DNA of 64,000 nucleotides from Oscillospiraceae bacterium (GCA_015068125.1 SVLD01000005.1:21376-85375); one strand, 5' to 3'. Counted from the stretch's first letter, positions 43,927-53,087 are shown. The notes: a model not told the origin generated them from the letters alone. Numbers and translations: made by a program.

Positions 43927-43955
43927 ATGATAGCATAAACCTGCTGTAAATGCAA
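43927..43955 (-). promoter_or_regulatory. Promoter of the second xer gene
   Basis: On the minus strand TTGCAT (43955-43950) is 17 bp from TATCAT (43932-43927). An overlapping pair TTTACA/TATATG with the same spacing lies 5 bases further downstream. Confidence 0.6.
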
Positions 43956-43975
43956 CAAAATTTTTATTTTGTTGC
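43952..43975. repeat. AT-rich palindrome at the xer promoter
   Basis: GCAACAAAAT (43952-43961) and ATTTTGTTGC (43966-43975) form a perfect inverted repeat with a 4-T loop, overlapping the -35 element. It may be an operator or a recombination-site-like palindrome. Confidence 0.45.
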
Positions 43976-43998
43976 GCTAGGTTTCGATAGAGGTATTT

Positions 43999-44022
43999 AG
44001 CCCAAGGGTTATTCCCTGGGCT
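43999..44022. terminator. Hairpin downstream of ppa
   Basis: A GC-rich imperfect stem (AGCCCAAGGG 43999-44008 with CCCTGGGCT 44014-44022, one bulge) lies 54 bases past the ppa stop. The T-tract is on the plus strand side (TTATTA), so its role for ppa is uncertain. Confidence 0.45.
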
Positions 44023-44075
44023 TTATTAGCTGCCAAGTCTATGAAATTTAGATGTACCTTTATGTGTTTGCGTTG

Positions 44076-44567
44076 TCATTCTGCTTCAAAATAGCGATTG
44101 CGGCATTCATCGATGACGCGGATCGCGTCTTCCATGGAATAATAATCGCCTACTTCTACTGTAATGCCTTGCAGCACCTTATAATTCTGGAAGAAGTTTG
44201 CGATTTCTCTCAAAGTGAACTCCGGCAAATCCTCCAGCTTATTGACATTGGCATATCTGGGATCACAGTCTATTACGGAGATCAGCTTATAGTCCTCCTG
44301 GCCTCTGTCCCTGGTCGCCAGATAGCCCAGGACTCTCACCGGAACGATGCATCCCGGAAATGTGGGTTCATTAGAAATAACCAGGATATCCAGCGGGTCA
44401 CCGTCAGGCGCCAAAGTGTGCTCGATAATGCCATACTCTGCCGGATAGATCATAGCGGAATACAGCACCCGATCCAGGCGGATACGGCCGGTCTTTTCGT
44501 CCATTTCGTACTTATTTTTAGATCCCAGAGGAATCTCAATCAATACATCTACAACATTATTTTGCAT
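44076..44567 (-). CDS. ppa: Inorganic pyrophosphatase (family I)
   Basis: This enzyme hydrolyses pyrophosphate and drives biosynthetic reactions. The 163-residue protein has VLIEIPLGSKNKYEMDEKTG, YPAEYGIIEHTL, the metal-binding signature DGDPLDILV, and DPRYANVNKLEDLPE with EIANFFQNYK, all family I features. AAAGGAG lies 7 bases before the ATG. It starts 12 bases after the membrane lipase and is probably cotranscribed with it. Confidence 0.95.
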   Translation of the reverse strand: MQNNVVDVLIEIPLGSKNKYEMDEKTGRIRLDRVLYSAMIYPAEYGIIEHTLAPDGDPLDILVISNEPTFPGCIVPVRVLGYLATRDRGQEDYKLISVIDCDPRYANVNKLEDLPEFTLREIANFFQNYKVLQGITVEVGDYYSMEDAIRVIDECRNRYFEAE

Positions 44568-44579
44568 AATTTTACTCCT

Positions 44580-45902
44580 TTAGTAGCCTTTTTGCTTTAA
44601 ATCAGAAACCAGTTTTACATAGAATTCGCGGACATCAAAGCCGGGTATATCCTCACGACCCAGGTCGATGATATCCATATGGGAAATGCCCCGTTTGCCT
44701 TCCGTTGTAATCATTTGGTAGTGATCGCCCCACTGGAAGGACTCCTTCCCTACCAGGCCGTCATTGGGGCCGTCGTAGTGCTTTACCAGACGGTAGGACA
44801 GATTCATGGGGAATCGGCCGCTGCTGCTGCGGTTCAGCAAAGAACCGATGCTTTGGCAGTATACACCTTGTGGTTGGGGTGTCTGTGCATCAAAGACAGA
44901 ACAATGGGAACATGTGAGATCACGAACGGCAGACATAAAGTCGGGATCCGGATCGCCCAGGTGTTTTAGGGCGGAATTGTAGGCATTTTCTACCTTTCTC
45001 TGAACTTTCACCGGAACTTTTTCCAACAAATTGTCTGCAAATATACATCCTCTGTGAGGCGTATTTACAGTGGTCAAAGATGCCACATATTTCGCGGTAT
45101 CCAAGTACGCCATGGCATAGCGGCAGTCCAGCCCGCCCTTGGAATGAGCGATGATATTGACCTTATTACAGCCGGTTTTTTCTACGATATTTTCAATACG
45201 TTCCGCTAAGATCTTCGCGCTGTCTGCAATGGAGAGTGCAGAGGGATGTTCGCCGTAGTAGATTACAGCACCGTTTCTTTGCAGGGTTTTGGGAATTCGT
45301 CCCCAATAATTTAACAGGTGGTTATCCCGGAAGAAAACGCCATGGACAAGCAAAATGGGGTAGCGGGTCTTGCAGAGAAACTGATCCTTTCTCCTCTCTT
45401 CCAGGGCGTGCTTTTCTTCTTCAAAACGGACTTCCCTGCCTGTGATTCGAATGATCCTGATAAGCATGACCAAATTGGCGATGGGAACCAAACCAAGGAG
45501 CAATCCCACTGCGCGGTGGGTGATGCCAAGCTGCACAGAGCTGCCGTAAACGCTGATCATGCCATTCCAGAATAGCATAGCTTCCACCAGAACGCTGATA
45601 GCTATGCTGATCAGCCAGTGCTTCCACTGCAGCGGCAGCCACAGCCATCCAAGCCCCAGCTGGATCAGAATGGTGATGGGTAATGAGATTAAGAATGCGG
45701 TAAGGCATTGGTTGCCGTGAGCGCAGATTCGCAGCCGGAAGGTGGGTCTTTTCTTCATTACAAGCAGGGGCAGCGCATTGGCGATGAGATTCAGCACAAG
45801 AGGCAGTATTACAAACCAACCGCTGATGCGAAGCAAGGGATAACAATTCGCGCAAAGTACCACCAGGACCTTCTGAAGCAGGATCTGCAGGCCGCTATTC
45901 AT
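44580..45902 (-). CDS. Membrane-anchored lipase/esterase
   Basis: The 440-residue protein has about four N-terminal hydrophobic helices (residues 1-150). A lipase-type alpha/beta-hydrolase domain follows with LLVHGVFFRD (oxyanion hole), AHSKGGLDCRYAM (nucleophile Ser in G/A-H-S-x-G), VNTPHRG, and late Asp/His candidates (GPNDGLVG, GISHMDI). It resembles triacylglycerol lipase/acetyltransferase-like proteins. The ATG at 45902 follows AAAGGAGG by 8 bases; GTG at 45911 overlaps the ribosome site. Action on membrane lipids is plausible from the anchor, but the substrate is unknown. Confidence 0.82.
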   Translation of the reverse strand: MNSGLQILLQKVLVVLCANCYPLLRISGWFVILPLVLNLIANALPLLVMKKRPTFRLRICAHGNQCLTAFLISLPITILIQLGLGWLWLPLQWKHWLISIAISVLVEAMLFWNGMISVYGSSVQLGITHRAVGLLLGLVPIANLVMLIRIIRITGREVRFEEEKHALEERRKDQFLCKTRYPILLVHGVFFRDNHLLNYWGRIPKTLQRNGAVIYYGEHPSALSIADSAKILAERIENIVEKTGCNKVNIIAHSKGGLDCRYAMAYLDTAKYVASLTTVNTPHRGCIFADNLLEKVPVKVQRKVENAYNSALKHLGDPDPDFMSAVRDLTCSHCSVFDAQTPQPQGVYCQSIGSLLNRSSSGRFPMNLSYRLVKHYDGPNDGLVGKESFQWGDHYQMITTEGKRGISHMDIIDLGREDIPGFDVREFYVKLVSDLKQKGY

Positions 45903-45927
45903 GGCTACCACCTCCTTTTATAAGCAA

Positions 45928-45956
45928 ATTATACAATAAGATGCGCAATAATGCAA
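45928..45956 (-). promoter_or_regulatory. Promoter of the lipase-ppa unit
   Basis: On the minus strand TTGCAT (45956-45951) is 17 bp from TATAAT (45933-45928), 26 bases before the lipase start. Confidence 0.72.
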
Positions 45957-46000
45957 CTTTTGTGTTATACTAAACTATATTGATGCCGGGAGGACAATAT

Positions 46001-46951
46001 ATGTTTTGGTTTCTATTAGGTTTTGCCACTGTCCTTATGGTGGGCTGGGTCTGTATATACACGTTTTTACAGTGCTTCTACTCGCCCAAAAATCGGGTCG
46101 AAGATCCATATAAGCTGATTGAGGGCGAACAGTACGAAAAACTGGCCCATGTCATCACTGAATGCACCAGGGTGATGGACAAGGCGCCGTGTCAGTGGGT
46201 GTCGGTTACTTCAAAGGACGGTCTTACCTTACATGGCCGGTACTATCACACCCGGGACAATGCCCCCACTGCCATCGTGTTTCATGGCTATAAAAGCAGC
46301 GCGCTTCGGGACGGCTGCGGCGGATTCGCGTTAAGTCGGGCTCTGGGTTTCAATATTCTTGTGCCGGATCAGCGAGCTCACGCCAGAAGCGAAGGAACTG
46401 TAATCAGCTTCGGCATTATGGAACGATGGGATTGTCTGAGTTGGATCGAATATGTAAATCAGCGATTCGGAAGCGATCTACCAATTCTTTTAAGCGGACT
46501 TTCCATGGGTGCGGCAACGGTATTGATGGCTGCGGATCTGCCGCTGCCCGAGAATGTGGTGGGTATTATGGCAGATTGCCCCTACTCCTCCCCTGCCGGT
46601 ATCATTCGTAAAGTTTGCAGCGAACGGGGATTTCCTGAAAAGCTGGTATTCCCCTTTATTCGCCTTTCTGCAAGGCTTTTTGGCGGTTTTTCTCTGACGG
46701 AGACCTCCGCGAAGAAGGCTGTTACCAACGCAAAAGTGCCGATTTTGCTGCTCCACGGGGATGATGATCGCTTTGTTCCCTGTGATATGAGCAGGGGGGT
46801 TGCGCAAAGCTGCGCTTCCCCTGTCCAATTGGAGATATTTCCCGGTGCGGGACATGGCCTGTGTTATATGACGGATCCTGAGCGATATGAAGCAGCAGCC
46901 TTGGCATTCTTTAAAAGTTTGCCTGCGTTGGCGCCGTATCTGGAAGAATGA
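46001..46951 (+). CDS. Alpha/beta hydrolase with N-terminal membrane anchor
   Basis: The 316-residue protein begins with one hydrophobic helix (MFWFLLGFATVLMVGWVCIYTFL). A hydrolase domain follows: GRYYHTRDNAPTAIVFHGYKS, LVPDQRAHARSEGT, GLSMGAATVLM (nucleophile Ser), LLHGDDDRFVP (acid Asp) and AGHGLCY (His). The complete triad makes it an active serine hydrolase of the family often annotated as membrane-bound peptidase/esterase. GGGAGG lies 7 bases before the ATG at 46001; an in-frame TTG at 45980 lacks a ribosome site. It is divergent from the lipase. Confidence 0.85.
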   Translation: MFWFLLGFATVLMVGWVCIYTFLQCFYSPKNRVEDPYKLIEGEQYEKLAHVITECTRVMDKAPCQWVSVTSKDGLTLHGRYYHTRDNAPTAIVFHGYKSSALRDGCGGFALSRALGFNILVPDQRAHARSEGTVISFGIMERWDCLSWIEYVNQRFGSDLPILLSGLSMGAATVLMAADLPLPENVVGIMADCPYSSPAGIIRKVCSERGFPEKLVFPFIRLSARLFGGFSLTETSAKKAVTNAKVPILLLHGDDDRFVPCDMSRGVAQSCASPVQLEIFPGAGHGLCYMTDPERYEAAALAFFKSLPALAPYLEE

Positions 46952-46956
46952 AATCT

Positions 46957-46985
46957 TTGACATTTTGAGTTTTAAGTGGTATACT
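46957..46985 (+). promoter_or_regulatory. Promoter of the cytidylate-kinase-like gene
   Basis: TTGACA (46957-46962) is 17 bp from TATACT (46980-46985), 32 bases before the start codon at 47018. Confidence 0.78.
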
Positions 46986-47017
46986 GTAATCAGAACAAGC
47001 CGAGGGAGGATCAGCGC

Positions 47018-47623
47018 ATGAAAAAGACAATCATCACCATCAGCCGTCAGTTTGGCAGCGGCGGCAGAACCGTAGGCCGCATGGTTGCGGAAAAACTGGG
47101 TATCCCCTTCTATGACAAGGAGCTGGTGGAGCAGGTCGCTCTGGAATCCGGCTTCGCGCCTAAGTTTGTGGAGGAGCACGGTGAACATTCCCCGGGAAAA
47201 AGCCTTTTGTCCTATGCCTTCGCGCCCCAGGGTGTGCCTGGCGTGATGAAGGGCTTGTCCACAGCGGATTTCCTCTGGAATATCCAGTGCGGCGTGATCC
47301 TGCAGCTTGCGGATCAGGGCCCCTGTGTTATTGTTGGCAGGAACGCCGACTACATACTCAAAGATCGCAAGGATGTGCTTCACGTGTTCATACATGCGGA
47401 CATGCCTTACCGGGCTGATCGCATTGTACGCTTGTACGGCGACTCTGAAAAGAGTCCTGAGTCGCGTCTGAAAGAAAAAGACAAGCGCCGGGCAGTAAAC
47501 TATCAGCACTATACCGGCAGGGATTGGGGCGCCTCGGAAAACTACGATATCTGCATCAATACCGCTACCATTGGGGTGGAACAGGCGGCAGAACTGATTC
47601 TGAATCTGCTGAAAGATGAATAA
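47018..47623 (+). CDS. Cytidylate-kinase-like P-loop protein
   Basis: The 201-residue protein starts MKKTIITISRQFGSGGRTVG with a P-loop variant SRQFGSGGR where the usual GxxGxGK(S/T) Lys is Arg. It continues with AEKLGIPFYDKELVEQVA, VIVGRNADYIL, FIHADMPYRADRI and NYDICINTATIG. These match the cytidylate kinase-like family (not the main Cmk), widespread in Clostridia and of uncertain substrate. GGAGGA precedes the ATG at 47018; the earlier in-frame codons lie in the promoter. A strong terminator follows. Confidence 0.87.
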   Translation: MKKTIITISRQFGSGGRTVGRMVAEKLGIPFYDKELVEQVALESGFAPKFVEEHGEHSPGKSLLSYAFAPQGVPGVMKGLSTADFLWNIQCGVILQLADQGPCVIVGRNADYILKDRKDVLHVFIHADMPYRADRIVRLYGDSEKSPESRLKEKDKRRAVNYQHYTGRDWGASENYDICINTATIGVEQAAELILNLLKDE

Positions 47624-47660
47624 AATCATCGGGCGTGCTTCGGCACGCCCGATGATTGTT
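47624..47660. terminator. Terminator with UUCG tetraloop
   Basis: A 15-bp perfect stem (47624-47638 with 47643-47657) has a TTCG loop. It starts right after the kinase stop, and the convergent membrane-protein gene ends at 47659. Confidence 0.85.
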
Positions 47661-48222
47661 ATGCGTTCGTTTCTTCTTTGGTTTTCAGCGGAATCAAAGC
47701 CCGGGTCAAGCAGAAAAGCGCCGCCAGAATCAGCAAGGAAGACAGCTCTAATACCCACTGGAAGATGCCGATCTTGCCCAGATCATAGAACAAAACCCGA
47801 ACGACCATGGGAAGTATAAACAGCGCCGAGGACAGGAGCTTACCTGGCAGATAACCGGCAACGGTGATCACCAATACGCCGCCGGCCAGGATATAGCCCA
47901 GGAATGCCAGGACAATCCGTAGTGCATCGGCTGTAAAGAAGCCGGCGATCAGCATCAGCAAGCAGAAACCGGCGCCCATAATGGCGTAGAGCCCAGGCGC
48001 ATTTCGGCGAAGCGCTGCGGAAAACACCAAGAATGCCACCGATAGGCCCATGGTCAGAATCATATCGAAAATGACCTGGAAAATATTCATTTGGGTCAGG
48101 TTGACCAGTCCAAAGAAGTATACAACACGAACAAAGAGGGACACACCTATCAGTGCGCTGCACCGGGTGATCCATTTGCTTCTAAAATCCACTACATAAC
48201 GATCATACTGCTGAAATTTCAA
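47659..48222 (-). CDS. Six-helix membrane protein, unknown function
   Basis: The 187-residue protein has about six hydrophobic helices from residue 22 to 175, a basic cytoplasmic start (KFQQYDRYVVDFRSKWITR) and a charged tail (KTKEETNA). I do not recognise a family. TTG at 48222 is taken as the start because GGGAGG lies 8 bases before it; the in-frame GTG at 48231 is part of that ribosome site. No promoter is clear upstream; it could be transcribed from the DUF4317 gene, which ends 62 bases before it. Confidence 0.7.
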   Translation of the reverse strand: MKFQQYDRYVVDFRSKWITRCSALIGVSLFVRVVYFFGLVNLTQMNIFQVIFDMILTMGLSVAFLVFSAALRRNAPGLYAIMGAGFCLLMLIAGFFTADALRIVLAFLGYILAGGVLVITVAGYLPGKLLSSALFILPMVVRVLFYDLGKIGIFQWVLELSSLLILAALFCLTRALIPLKTKEETNA

Positions 48223-48284
48223 ATTCCGCACCTCCCGTTGACACTAGTATACTCCATACAGGAAGAAATTGCAAGAGCCCACGA

Positions 48285-49436
48285 TCAAACCTCGGCGGGG
48301 ACGCCATCCTGGATATGGATACTGACGCCGTTGACTTCGATATCTTCCTCTGCGTTGATGAGGATGTACTTCACGCCGCCGATGATCCGGGTCTGGATCA
48401 GATCAGCCTTGTCCGGCGCTACTTTGATGGAAACATCCGGGGTCTTGATTTCGAAGCGGTTGTGATCAATGATATTCTTGGGGTGAAGCTGAGCGTCAAC
48501 GCCAAAGGCTTCGTCATAATCCAGGCTGAACTTGGCGATGTGAGCCGCAGAGACGCCGCAGGAGGACAGAACATCTTCCACATCATTCTTCCCTACCGTC
48601 AGCACATCCGGCAGTCTGCTCTGCTTGTGCAGCTCGATACGCTGGCAGAGCTGATCGTGAACAGACTGAACCACATCCAGACTGCACTCATCCTTAAGAG
48701 AATTGCCCAGAATCGCCTCAAAGTGCTTCTTCTGCTCCGCGGCGGGCTTGGGGATCTTGGTGCGGAACACAGCGTCCACAAAGGCTTCGTGGCTGTCCTT
48801 GGGGCTGTGGGTGTAGTACAGGGCATTATAGATATTGGTGCTGCGGCCATCGAACGCCGGGAACAGGAAACCCAGCTCCGGGGCGGATACGGTATTGACG
48901 ATGCCGCCATCATGGAATTCCTTGCTCTCGGGAATATAGTGCAGGTTAGGCTTGGTCTGCTTCACAGGGCAGATGGCGCACAGCAGGAAAGTAAAGGTCT
49001 CGTCGCTGCGCTCGGAGTCTCCTTCCCCGTCCTTGTTCTTAAAGGGAACATCATAGCTGTCGCAGCCCAGGAGAATGAGGTAATTTGCGTGGAGGGATAT
49101 GGTCTCCACAGCCTTTTGATAAAACTGCATCCGCAGGGCTTCATCCTTAAGGCCGGTTTGCCGCAGATCCATTAACAGCTTATGCTCGGGACTTCCGGCG
49201 ACCTGGCTGGTTTGGAAGCTGATATCGATCAGATTCTTTCCCAGGGTGCCGGAAAGGCTCCGCTTCAGCAGGCCAAAATATTTTTCACCCTCGTTTTCCG
49301 ACATCAGCGCGGTGCTGAGCCGAAATTCGGAGATAATTTCCTTGTTTTCATTGACATAGCAGCCGTAAATGGCAGGCATATTGCTGCGATCCCGGCGGAT
49401 ATGCCGGCGAATTTCGCCGACTTCTCTTGTGTTCAT
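48285..49436 (-). CDS. DUF4317 domain protein
   Basis: The 383-residue cytoplasmic protein begins MNTREVGEIRRHIRRDRSNMPAIYGCYVNENKEIISEF, the characteristic start of DUF4317 proteins, which are common in gut Clostridia and have no known function. It has no membrane helix or obvious active site. GAGG lies before the ATG. It is the only gene between the pgsA terminator and the six-helix membrane protein. Recognition is by family pattern; role unknown. Confidence 0.8.
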   Translation of the reverse strand: MNTREVGEIRRHIRRDRSNMPAIYGCYVNENKEIISEFRLSTALMSENEGEKYFGLLKRSLSGTLGKNLIDISFQTSQVAGSPEHKLLMDLRQTGLKDEALRMQFYQKAVETISLHANYLILLGCDSYDVPFKNKDGEGDSERSDETFTFLLCAICPVKQTKPNLHYIPESKEFHDGGIVNTVSAPELGFLFPAFDGRSTNIYNALYYTHSPKDSHEAFVDAVFRTKIPKPAAEQKKHFEAILGNSLKDECSLDVVQSVHDQLCQRIELHKQSRLPDVLTVGKNDVEDVLSSCGVSAAHIAKFSLDYDEAFGVDAQLHPKNIIDHNRFEIKTPDVSIKVAPDKADLIQTRIIGGVKYILINAEEDIEVNGVSIHIQDGVPAEV

Positions 49437-49469
49437 AGCTAACCTCGTTTTACAATAGATTGCATAAGG

Positions 49470-49494
49470 AACTCCCGGCTGAAAACCGGGAGTT
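49470..49494 (-). terminator. Terminator of the recA-pgsA unit
   Basis: A 9-bp stem AACTCCCGG (49470-49478) with CCGGGAGTT (49486-49494), 7-nt loop, begins 6 bases after the pgsA stop. The minus-strand tail is TCCTTATGC. Confidence 0.75.
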
Positions 49495-49499
49495 TTCCG

Positions 49500-50030
49500 T
49501 TAGTCCCAAAGGCATTTCCAATTCTGGATGAAGTATTCAATGCCGGAATAAAGGGTCGTCACAACGATAACTGCTGTAACGAGCCAGCCCAGCCAATCGA
49601 CGGTGGGAAAACCCATCCAGACGCACAGGCCGATCATGGTGCTGGCGGTTTTTACTTTGCCGCTCCAGCCGGCGGCAATGACGGTGCCTTTTTGCACAGC
49701 GATGAGTCGTAGACCGGTTACCGCAAATTCCCGGGTCAGGACGATCATCAGCGCCCAAGCGGGGAATCTACCCCATTCGCAGAGCATAGCCATGGCGGCG
49801 ATGACCAAAAGCTTATCGGCCAGAGGATCCAGGAACTTACCGAAGTCGGTGACCTGGTTATACTTTCGGGCAATATGGCCGTCCACATAGTCCGTCAGGC
49901 TGGCGATAATGAACAGCGCCAGGGATGCCCACATCCAGGGGCCGGGCATGCCGCCACTGAGATACATGAACACCATAAACACCGGGATAAAAGCCACCCG
50001 GATCAGTGTGATCTTACTTGCTGTTGTCAT
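49500..50030 (-). CDS. pgsA: CDP-diacylglycerol-glycerol-3-phosphate 3-phosphatidyltransferase
   Basis: PgsA makes phosphatidylglycerol phosphate in the membrane. The 176-residue protein has about four membrane helices and the CDP-alcohol phosphotransferase signature D-x2-DG-x2-AR-x8-G-x3-D-x3-D, seen as DYVDGHIARKYNQVTDFGKF followed by LDPLAD. It overlaps rimO by 4 bases (ATGA). The order recA-recX-rimO-pgsA places phospholipid synthesis in a repair operon; rimO/pgsA and pgsA/recA links are common in Firmicutes. Confidence 0.95.
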   Translation of the reverse strand: MTTASKITLIRVAFIPVFMVFMYLSGGMPGPWMWASLALFIIASLTDYVDGHIARKYNQVTDFGKFLDPLADKLLVIAAMAMLCEWGRFPAWALMIVLTREFAVTGLRLIAVQKGTVIAAGWSGKVKTASTMIGLCVWMGFPTVDWLGWLVTAVIVVTTLYSGIEYFIQNWKCLWD

Positions 50031-51361
50031 GCTTCTACCTCCACGAGATATCCGGACAGATCACCGTCGATGATGCTGTCAATTTGAACGGTTACAAATG
50101 TACCTTCGGAAATGGGTTCGTCGGATGCGATCCAGACTCTGCCGTCAATGTCTGGGGAGTCGGCGTAGGTACGGCCGAAATACTGCTGGAATTCTTCATC
50201 GTAGCCGTCTACCAGGACTTCCACTACCCTGCCCATCATGGATTGACTGTAATCGTCCATGATGTCGGACTGGACGGTTTCGATCATCTCGGCTCGGGCA
50301 AGTGCCACGGCGTTGTCGGGATATGCCATCTCAGCAGCGGGCGTACCCTCCTCGGGAGAGAAGGCAAACGCGCCCACGCGCTCCAACCGCTGCTCCTTCA
50401 GGAACAGGCACAGTTCCTCAAATTCCGCCTCGCCCTCACCGGGCAGGCCGGTGATGACACTGGTACGCAGTACCAGTCCGGGGATACGGCTGCGTAGCTT
50501 GGCAAACAGGGCTTTGAGGAACGCCCCATCTCCCCTGCGGTTCATCAGCTTCAAGATTTTGCTGTTACAATGCTGGATGGGGATATCCAGATATTTGACG
50601 ATCTTGGGTTCCTGCGCGATGACATCGATGAGCTCGTCATCAATCTCATCAGGATAGATGTAGTGAATGCGCACCCAGTGCAGCGCTTCAATGGCGCACA
50701 GTTGCCGCAGAAGCTCTGGCAAAAGCCGTTTATGCTCCGGAAGATCCGTGCCATATCTGCTGGTGTCCTGAGCCACCACAATGAGTTCCTTAACACCGGA
50801 GGCAGCCAGAAGTCGGGCTTCATAAAGTACATCGTCCATCTGGCGGCTGCGGAATTTACCCCGCAAGTAAGGGATAATGCAGTAGGCGCAGCGATTGTCG
50901 CAGCCTTCGGCGATCTTTAAGTAAGCGTAATGCTCCGGGGTGGTCAGGATACGGCCGGTTTCTTCCTCCGGGGCATCGATGGAGCCAAAATCGCGGACTG
51001 CTTGATCATTCAGCAACGCTTCGATCGCCGGGACAATCTGGGTGTAGCTGCCGGTGCCGAGAATGCCGTCCACCTCGGGAAGCTGCTCCAAAATCTGCTC
51101 CTGATAGCGCTGGGACAGGCAACCGGTGACCAGAATCTTGCCAATTTGACCGGCATCCTTCAATGCAGCCATCTGCAGAATAAAGTCGATGGCTTCGGAC
51201 TTTGCCGAGTCGATAAAGCCGCAGGTGTTGATGACCACCACATCGCAGCCGGCAACGCCGCCGCAGACGGTATGACCTGCCTCCTGGACCCGGTACATCA
51301 TCCGTTCGCAGTCTACCTGGTTTTTGGCGCAGCCCAGGGAGATAAAACCAATATTTGCCAT
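50027..51361 (-). CDS. rimO: Ribosomal protein S12 methylthiotransferase RimO
   Basis: RimO adds a methylthio group to Asp of ribosomal protein S12 by radical-SAM chemistry. The 444-residue protein has the N-terminal UPF0004 domain with Cys (SLGCAKNQVDCERM, NTCGFIDSAKSE, VTGCLSQRY) that bind an auxiliary cluster. The radical SAM motif is CDNRCAYC and a TRAM domain lies at the C terminus. SLGCAKNQVD and the overall length favour RimO over MiaB. It overlaps pgsA. Confidence 0.96.
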   Translation of the reverse strand: MANIGFISLGCAKNQVDCERMMYRVQEAGHTVCGGVAGCDVVVINTCGFIDSAKSEAIDFILQMAALKDAGQIGKILVTGCLSQRYQEQILEQLPEVDGILGTGSYTQIVPAIEALLNDQAVRDFGSIDAPEEETGRILTTPEHYAYLKIAEGCDNRCAYCIIPYLRGKFRSRQMDDVLYEARLLAASGVKELIVVAQDTSRYGTDLPEHKRLLPELLRQLCAIEALHWVRIHYIYPDEIDDELIDVIAQEPKIVKYLDIPIQHCNSKILKLMNRRGDGAFLKALFAKLRSRIPGLVLRTSVITGLPGEGEAEFEELCLFLKEQRLERVGAFAFSPEEGTPAAEMAYPDNAVALARAEMIETVQSDIMDDYSQSMMGRVVEVLVDGYDEEFQQYFGRTYADSPDIDGRVWIASDEPISEGTFVTVQIDSIIDGDLSGYLVEVEA

Positions 51362-51362
51362 G

Positions 51363-51989
51363 TTAATCCTCCGGGAATTCTTCAGTGTCCAATGAAAGTT
51401 GATCCAATGCGCGGCGGATTCGGCCGTAGCTGTGACCTCTGCGGATCAGCGCGTCAATGGCGCGCTTAACTTCCTTTTGATCGGAATCAGCGGAAAGCCG
51501 GCTTCGCAGAAATTCGGAAATAGCATCCGTTTGTTCCGGGTAGTCCCGCAGGGCATCCTCCCAAAGGGATTTGGGAATCCGCTTTTCGTAAAGTGCCTGC
51601 TTTGCCCGGGCGAGGCCATAGCCCTTGCGGATGCAGCTATTGACGACAAGCTCTGCGGTTCGGCTGTCGTCCAAAAGATCCATATCCGACATCCACTGTA
51701 CTGCCAGCCTGGCCTGCTCAGGGGCCTCCCCTTTTCGCACCAGCCGCTGCTCCAGGTCTCCTTTGGAAACATTGGAAGCAGATACGATGCGGACAGCCCG
51801 CATTTTGGCGGACATTTCCCCGGCTGCTATCCGCAGAGCATCCATTTGCTCGGTGGTCAGCTCGCAGCCGGTATAGAGGCCGAAATCTTCGATGGTCTGG
51901 CGGTACAGCCGCATAATGCTGCCGTCATCAAAACGAAGCAGATATCTGCCTGCTCTGTCCGGCGAAGCGGACAGATGCTCAAGCCTCAT
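51363..51989 (-). CDS. recX: Regulatory protein RecX
   Basis: RecX modulates RecA filaments. The 208-residue protein has the tandem three-helix RecX repeats: [53 protein letters not shown] and a last repeat [16 protein letters not shown]. The ATG at 51989 lies within the end of recA; a TTG two codons upstream is a possible alternative, and neither has a clear ribosome site. Overlap with recA implies translational coupling. Confidence 0.9.
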   Translation of the reverse strand: MRLEHLSASPDRAGRYLLRFDDGSIMRLYRQTIEDFGLYTGCELTTEQMDALRIAAGEMSAKMRAVRIVSASNVSKGDLEQRLVRKGEAPEQARLAVQWMSDMDLLDDSRTAELVVNSCIRKGYGLARAKQALYEKRIPKSLWEDALRDYPEQTDAISEFLRSRLSADSDQKEVKRAIDALIRRGHSYGRIRRALDQLSLDTEEFPED

Positions 51990-53085
51990 CGTCAAAATCG
52001 TCGGCGCTTACGGCGATGGGCTTATCCGCTGCCTTTGCAGGTGCTTTGACTGCAGTCTGGGTAGCCTTCATCAGATTCTCACGAACCTTGGCTTCCACTT
52101 CCTCTGCAATATCGGGGTTGGCCATCAGGTAATCCTTCACGGAATTGATACCCTGGCCGATACGCTCATCGCCCATGGAGAACCAGCTGCCGCTCTTCTG
52201 GATAATATCCATCTGAACTGCCAGCTCCACCAGCTCGCCCCACTTGCTGATGCCCTGACCGTACATGATGTCAAAATGGGCCTCACGGAAGGGAGGCGCG
52301 ACCTTATTCTTGACCACCTTAACGCGGGTCTTATTGCCAATGACATTGCCGCCTTCCTTGATGGACTCGGTCTTGCGGACGTCCAGACGGACGGAGGCGT
52401 AGAATTTCAGAGCGTTACCGCCGGTGGTGGTTTCGGGGTTGCCGTACATCACACCGATCTTCATGCGCAGCTGGTTGATGAAGATAACCACGCAGTTGGT
52501 CTTGGCGATGGTACCGGCCAATTTGCGCAGAGCCTGGGACATCAGGCGAGCCTGCAGACCCACGAAGGTATCACCCATTTCGCCCTCGATTTCCTGCTTG
52601 GGAACCAGGGCGGCTACGGAGTCCACAACAATGGCATCCACAGCGCCGCTGCGAACCAGAGCGTCGGTGATTTCCAGAGCCTGCTCACCGGTATCGGGCT
52701 GGGAAACCAGCATATTATCCGTGTCTACACCCAGGGCCGCAGCATAGACAGGATCCAGGGCGTGCTCTGCGTCCACAAAGGCTACCTCGCCACCCATTTT
52801 CTGTGCCTGCGCCAGGATGTGCAGTGCCAGGGTGGTTTTACCGGAGGATTCCGGTCCATAGATCTCGATGATACGACCCTTGGGTACGCCACCAATGCCC
52901 AGTGCGGCATCCAGTGCCAGAGAGCCGGTGGGAATGGCGTCCACATTCATTTCAGGGCGGTCACCCAAACGCATGACAGTGCCCTTGCCAAAGTTCTTTT
53001 CGATCTGTGCCAGGGCGGTCTGCAGTGCCTTTTTCTTATCGGATGCGGGAGTAGGTGCTTCGTAAGCGGTTTTCTTTGTAGCCAT
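51979..53085 (-). CDS. recA: Recombinase RecA
   Basis: RecA carries out strand exchange and triggers the SOS response. The 368-residue protein has Walker A GPESSGKT (residues 77-84), Walker B region [11 protein letters not shown], loop L1 [16 protein letters not shown], loop L2 [20 protein letters not shown] and an acidic C terminus (DDFDDEA). GGAAGG lies before the ATG. It begins 2 bases after prmC, so here recA lies inside a long operon. I did not find a convincing LexA box directly upstream. Confidence 0.99.
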   Translation of the reverse strand: MATKKTAYEAPTPASDKKKALQTALAQIEKNFGKGTVMRLGDRPEMNVDAIPTGSLALDAALGIGGVPKGRIIEIYGPESSGKTTLALHILAQAQKMGGEVAFVDAEHALDPVYAAALGVDTDNMLVSQPDTGEQALEITDALVRSGAVDAIVVDSVAALVPKQEIEGEMGDTFVGLQARLMSQALRKLAGTIAKTNCVVIFINQLRMKIGVMYGNPETTTGGNALKFYASVRLDVRKTESIKEGGNVIGNKTRVKVVKNKVAPPFREAHFDIMYGQGISKWGELVELAVQMDIIQKSGSWFSMGDERIGQGINSVKDYLMANPDIAEEVEAKVRENLMKATQTAVKAPAKAADKPIAVSADDFDDEA

Positions 53086-53087
53086 GG

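Noticed and set aside
43838..44075. A dif site near the second xer gene
   Set aside because: I saw only the AT-rich palindrome, which does not resemble the 28-base dif consensus of Firmicutes closely enough.
44052..44600. Plus-strand 182-codon frame over ppa
   Set aside because: Antisense to a complete family I pyrophosphatase with a good ribosome site on the minus strand.
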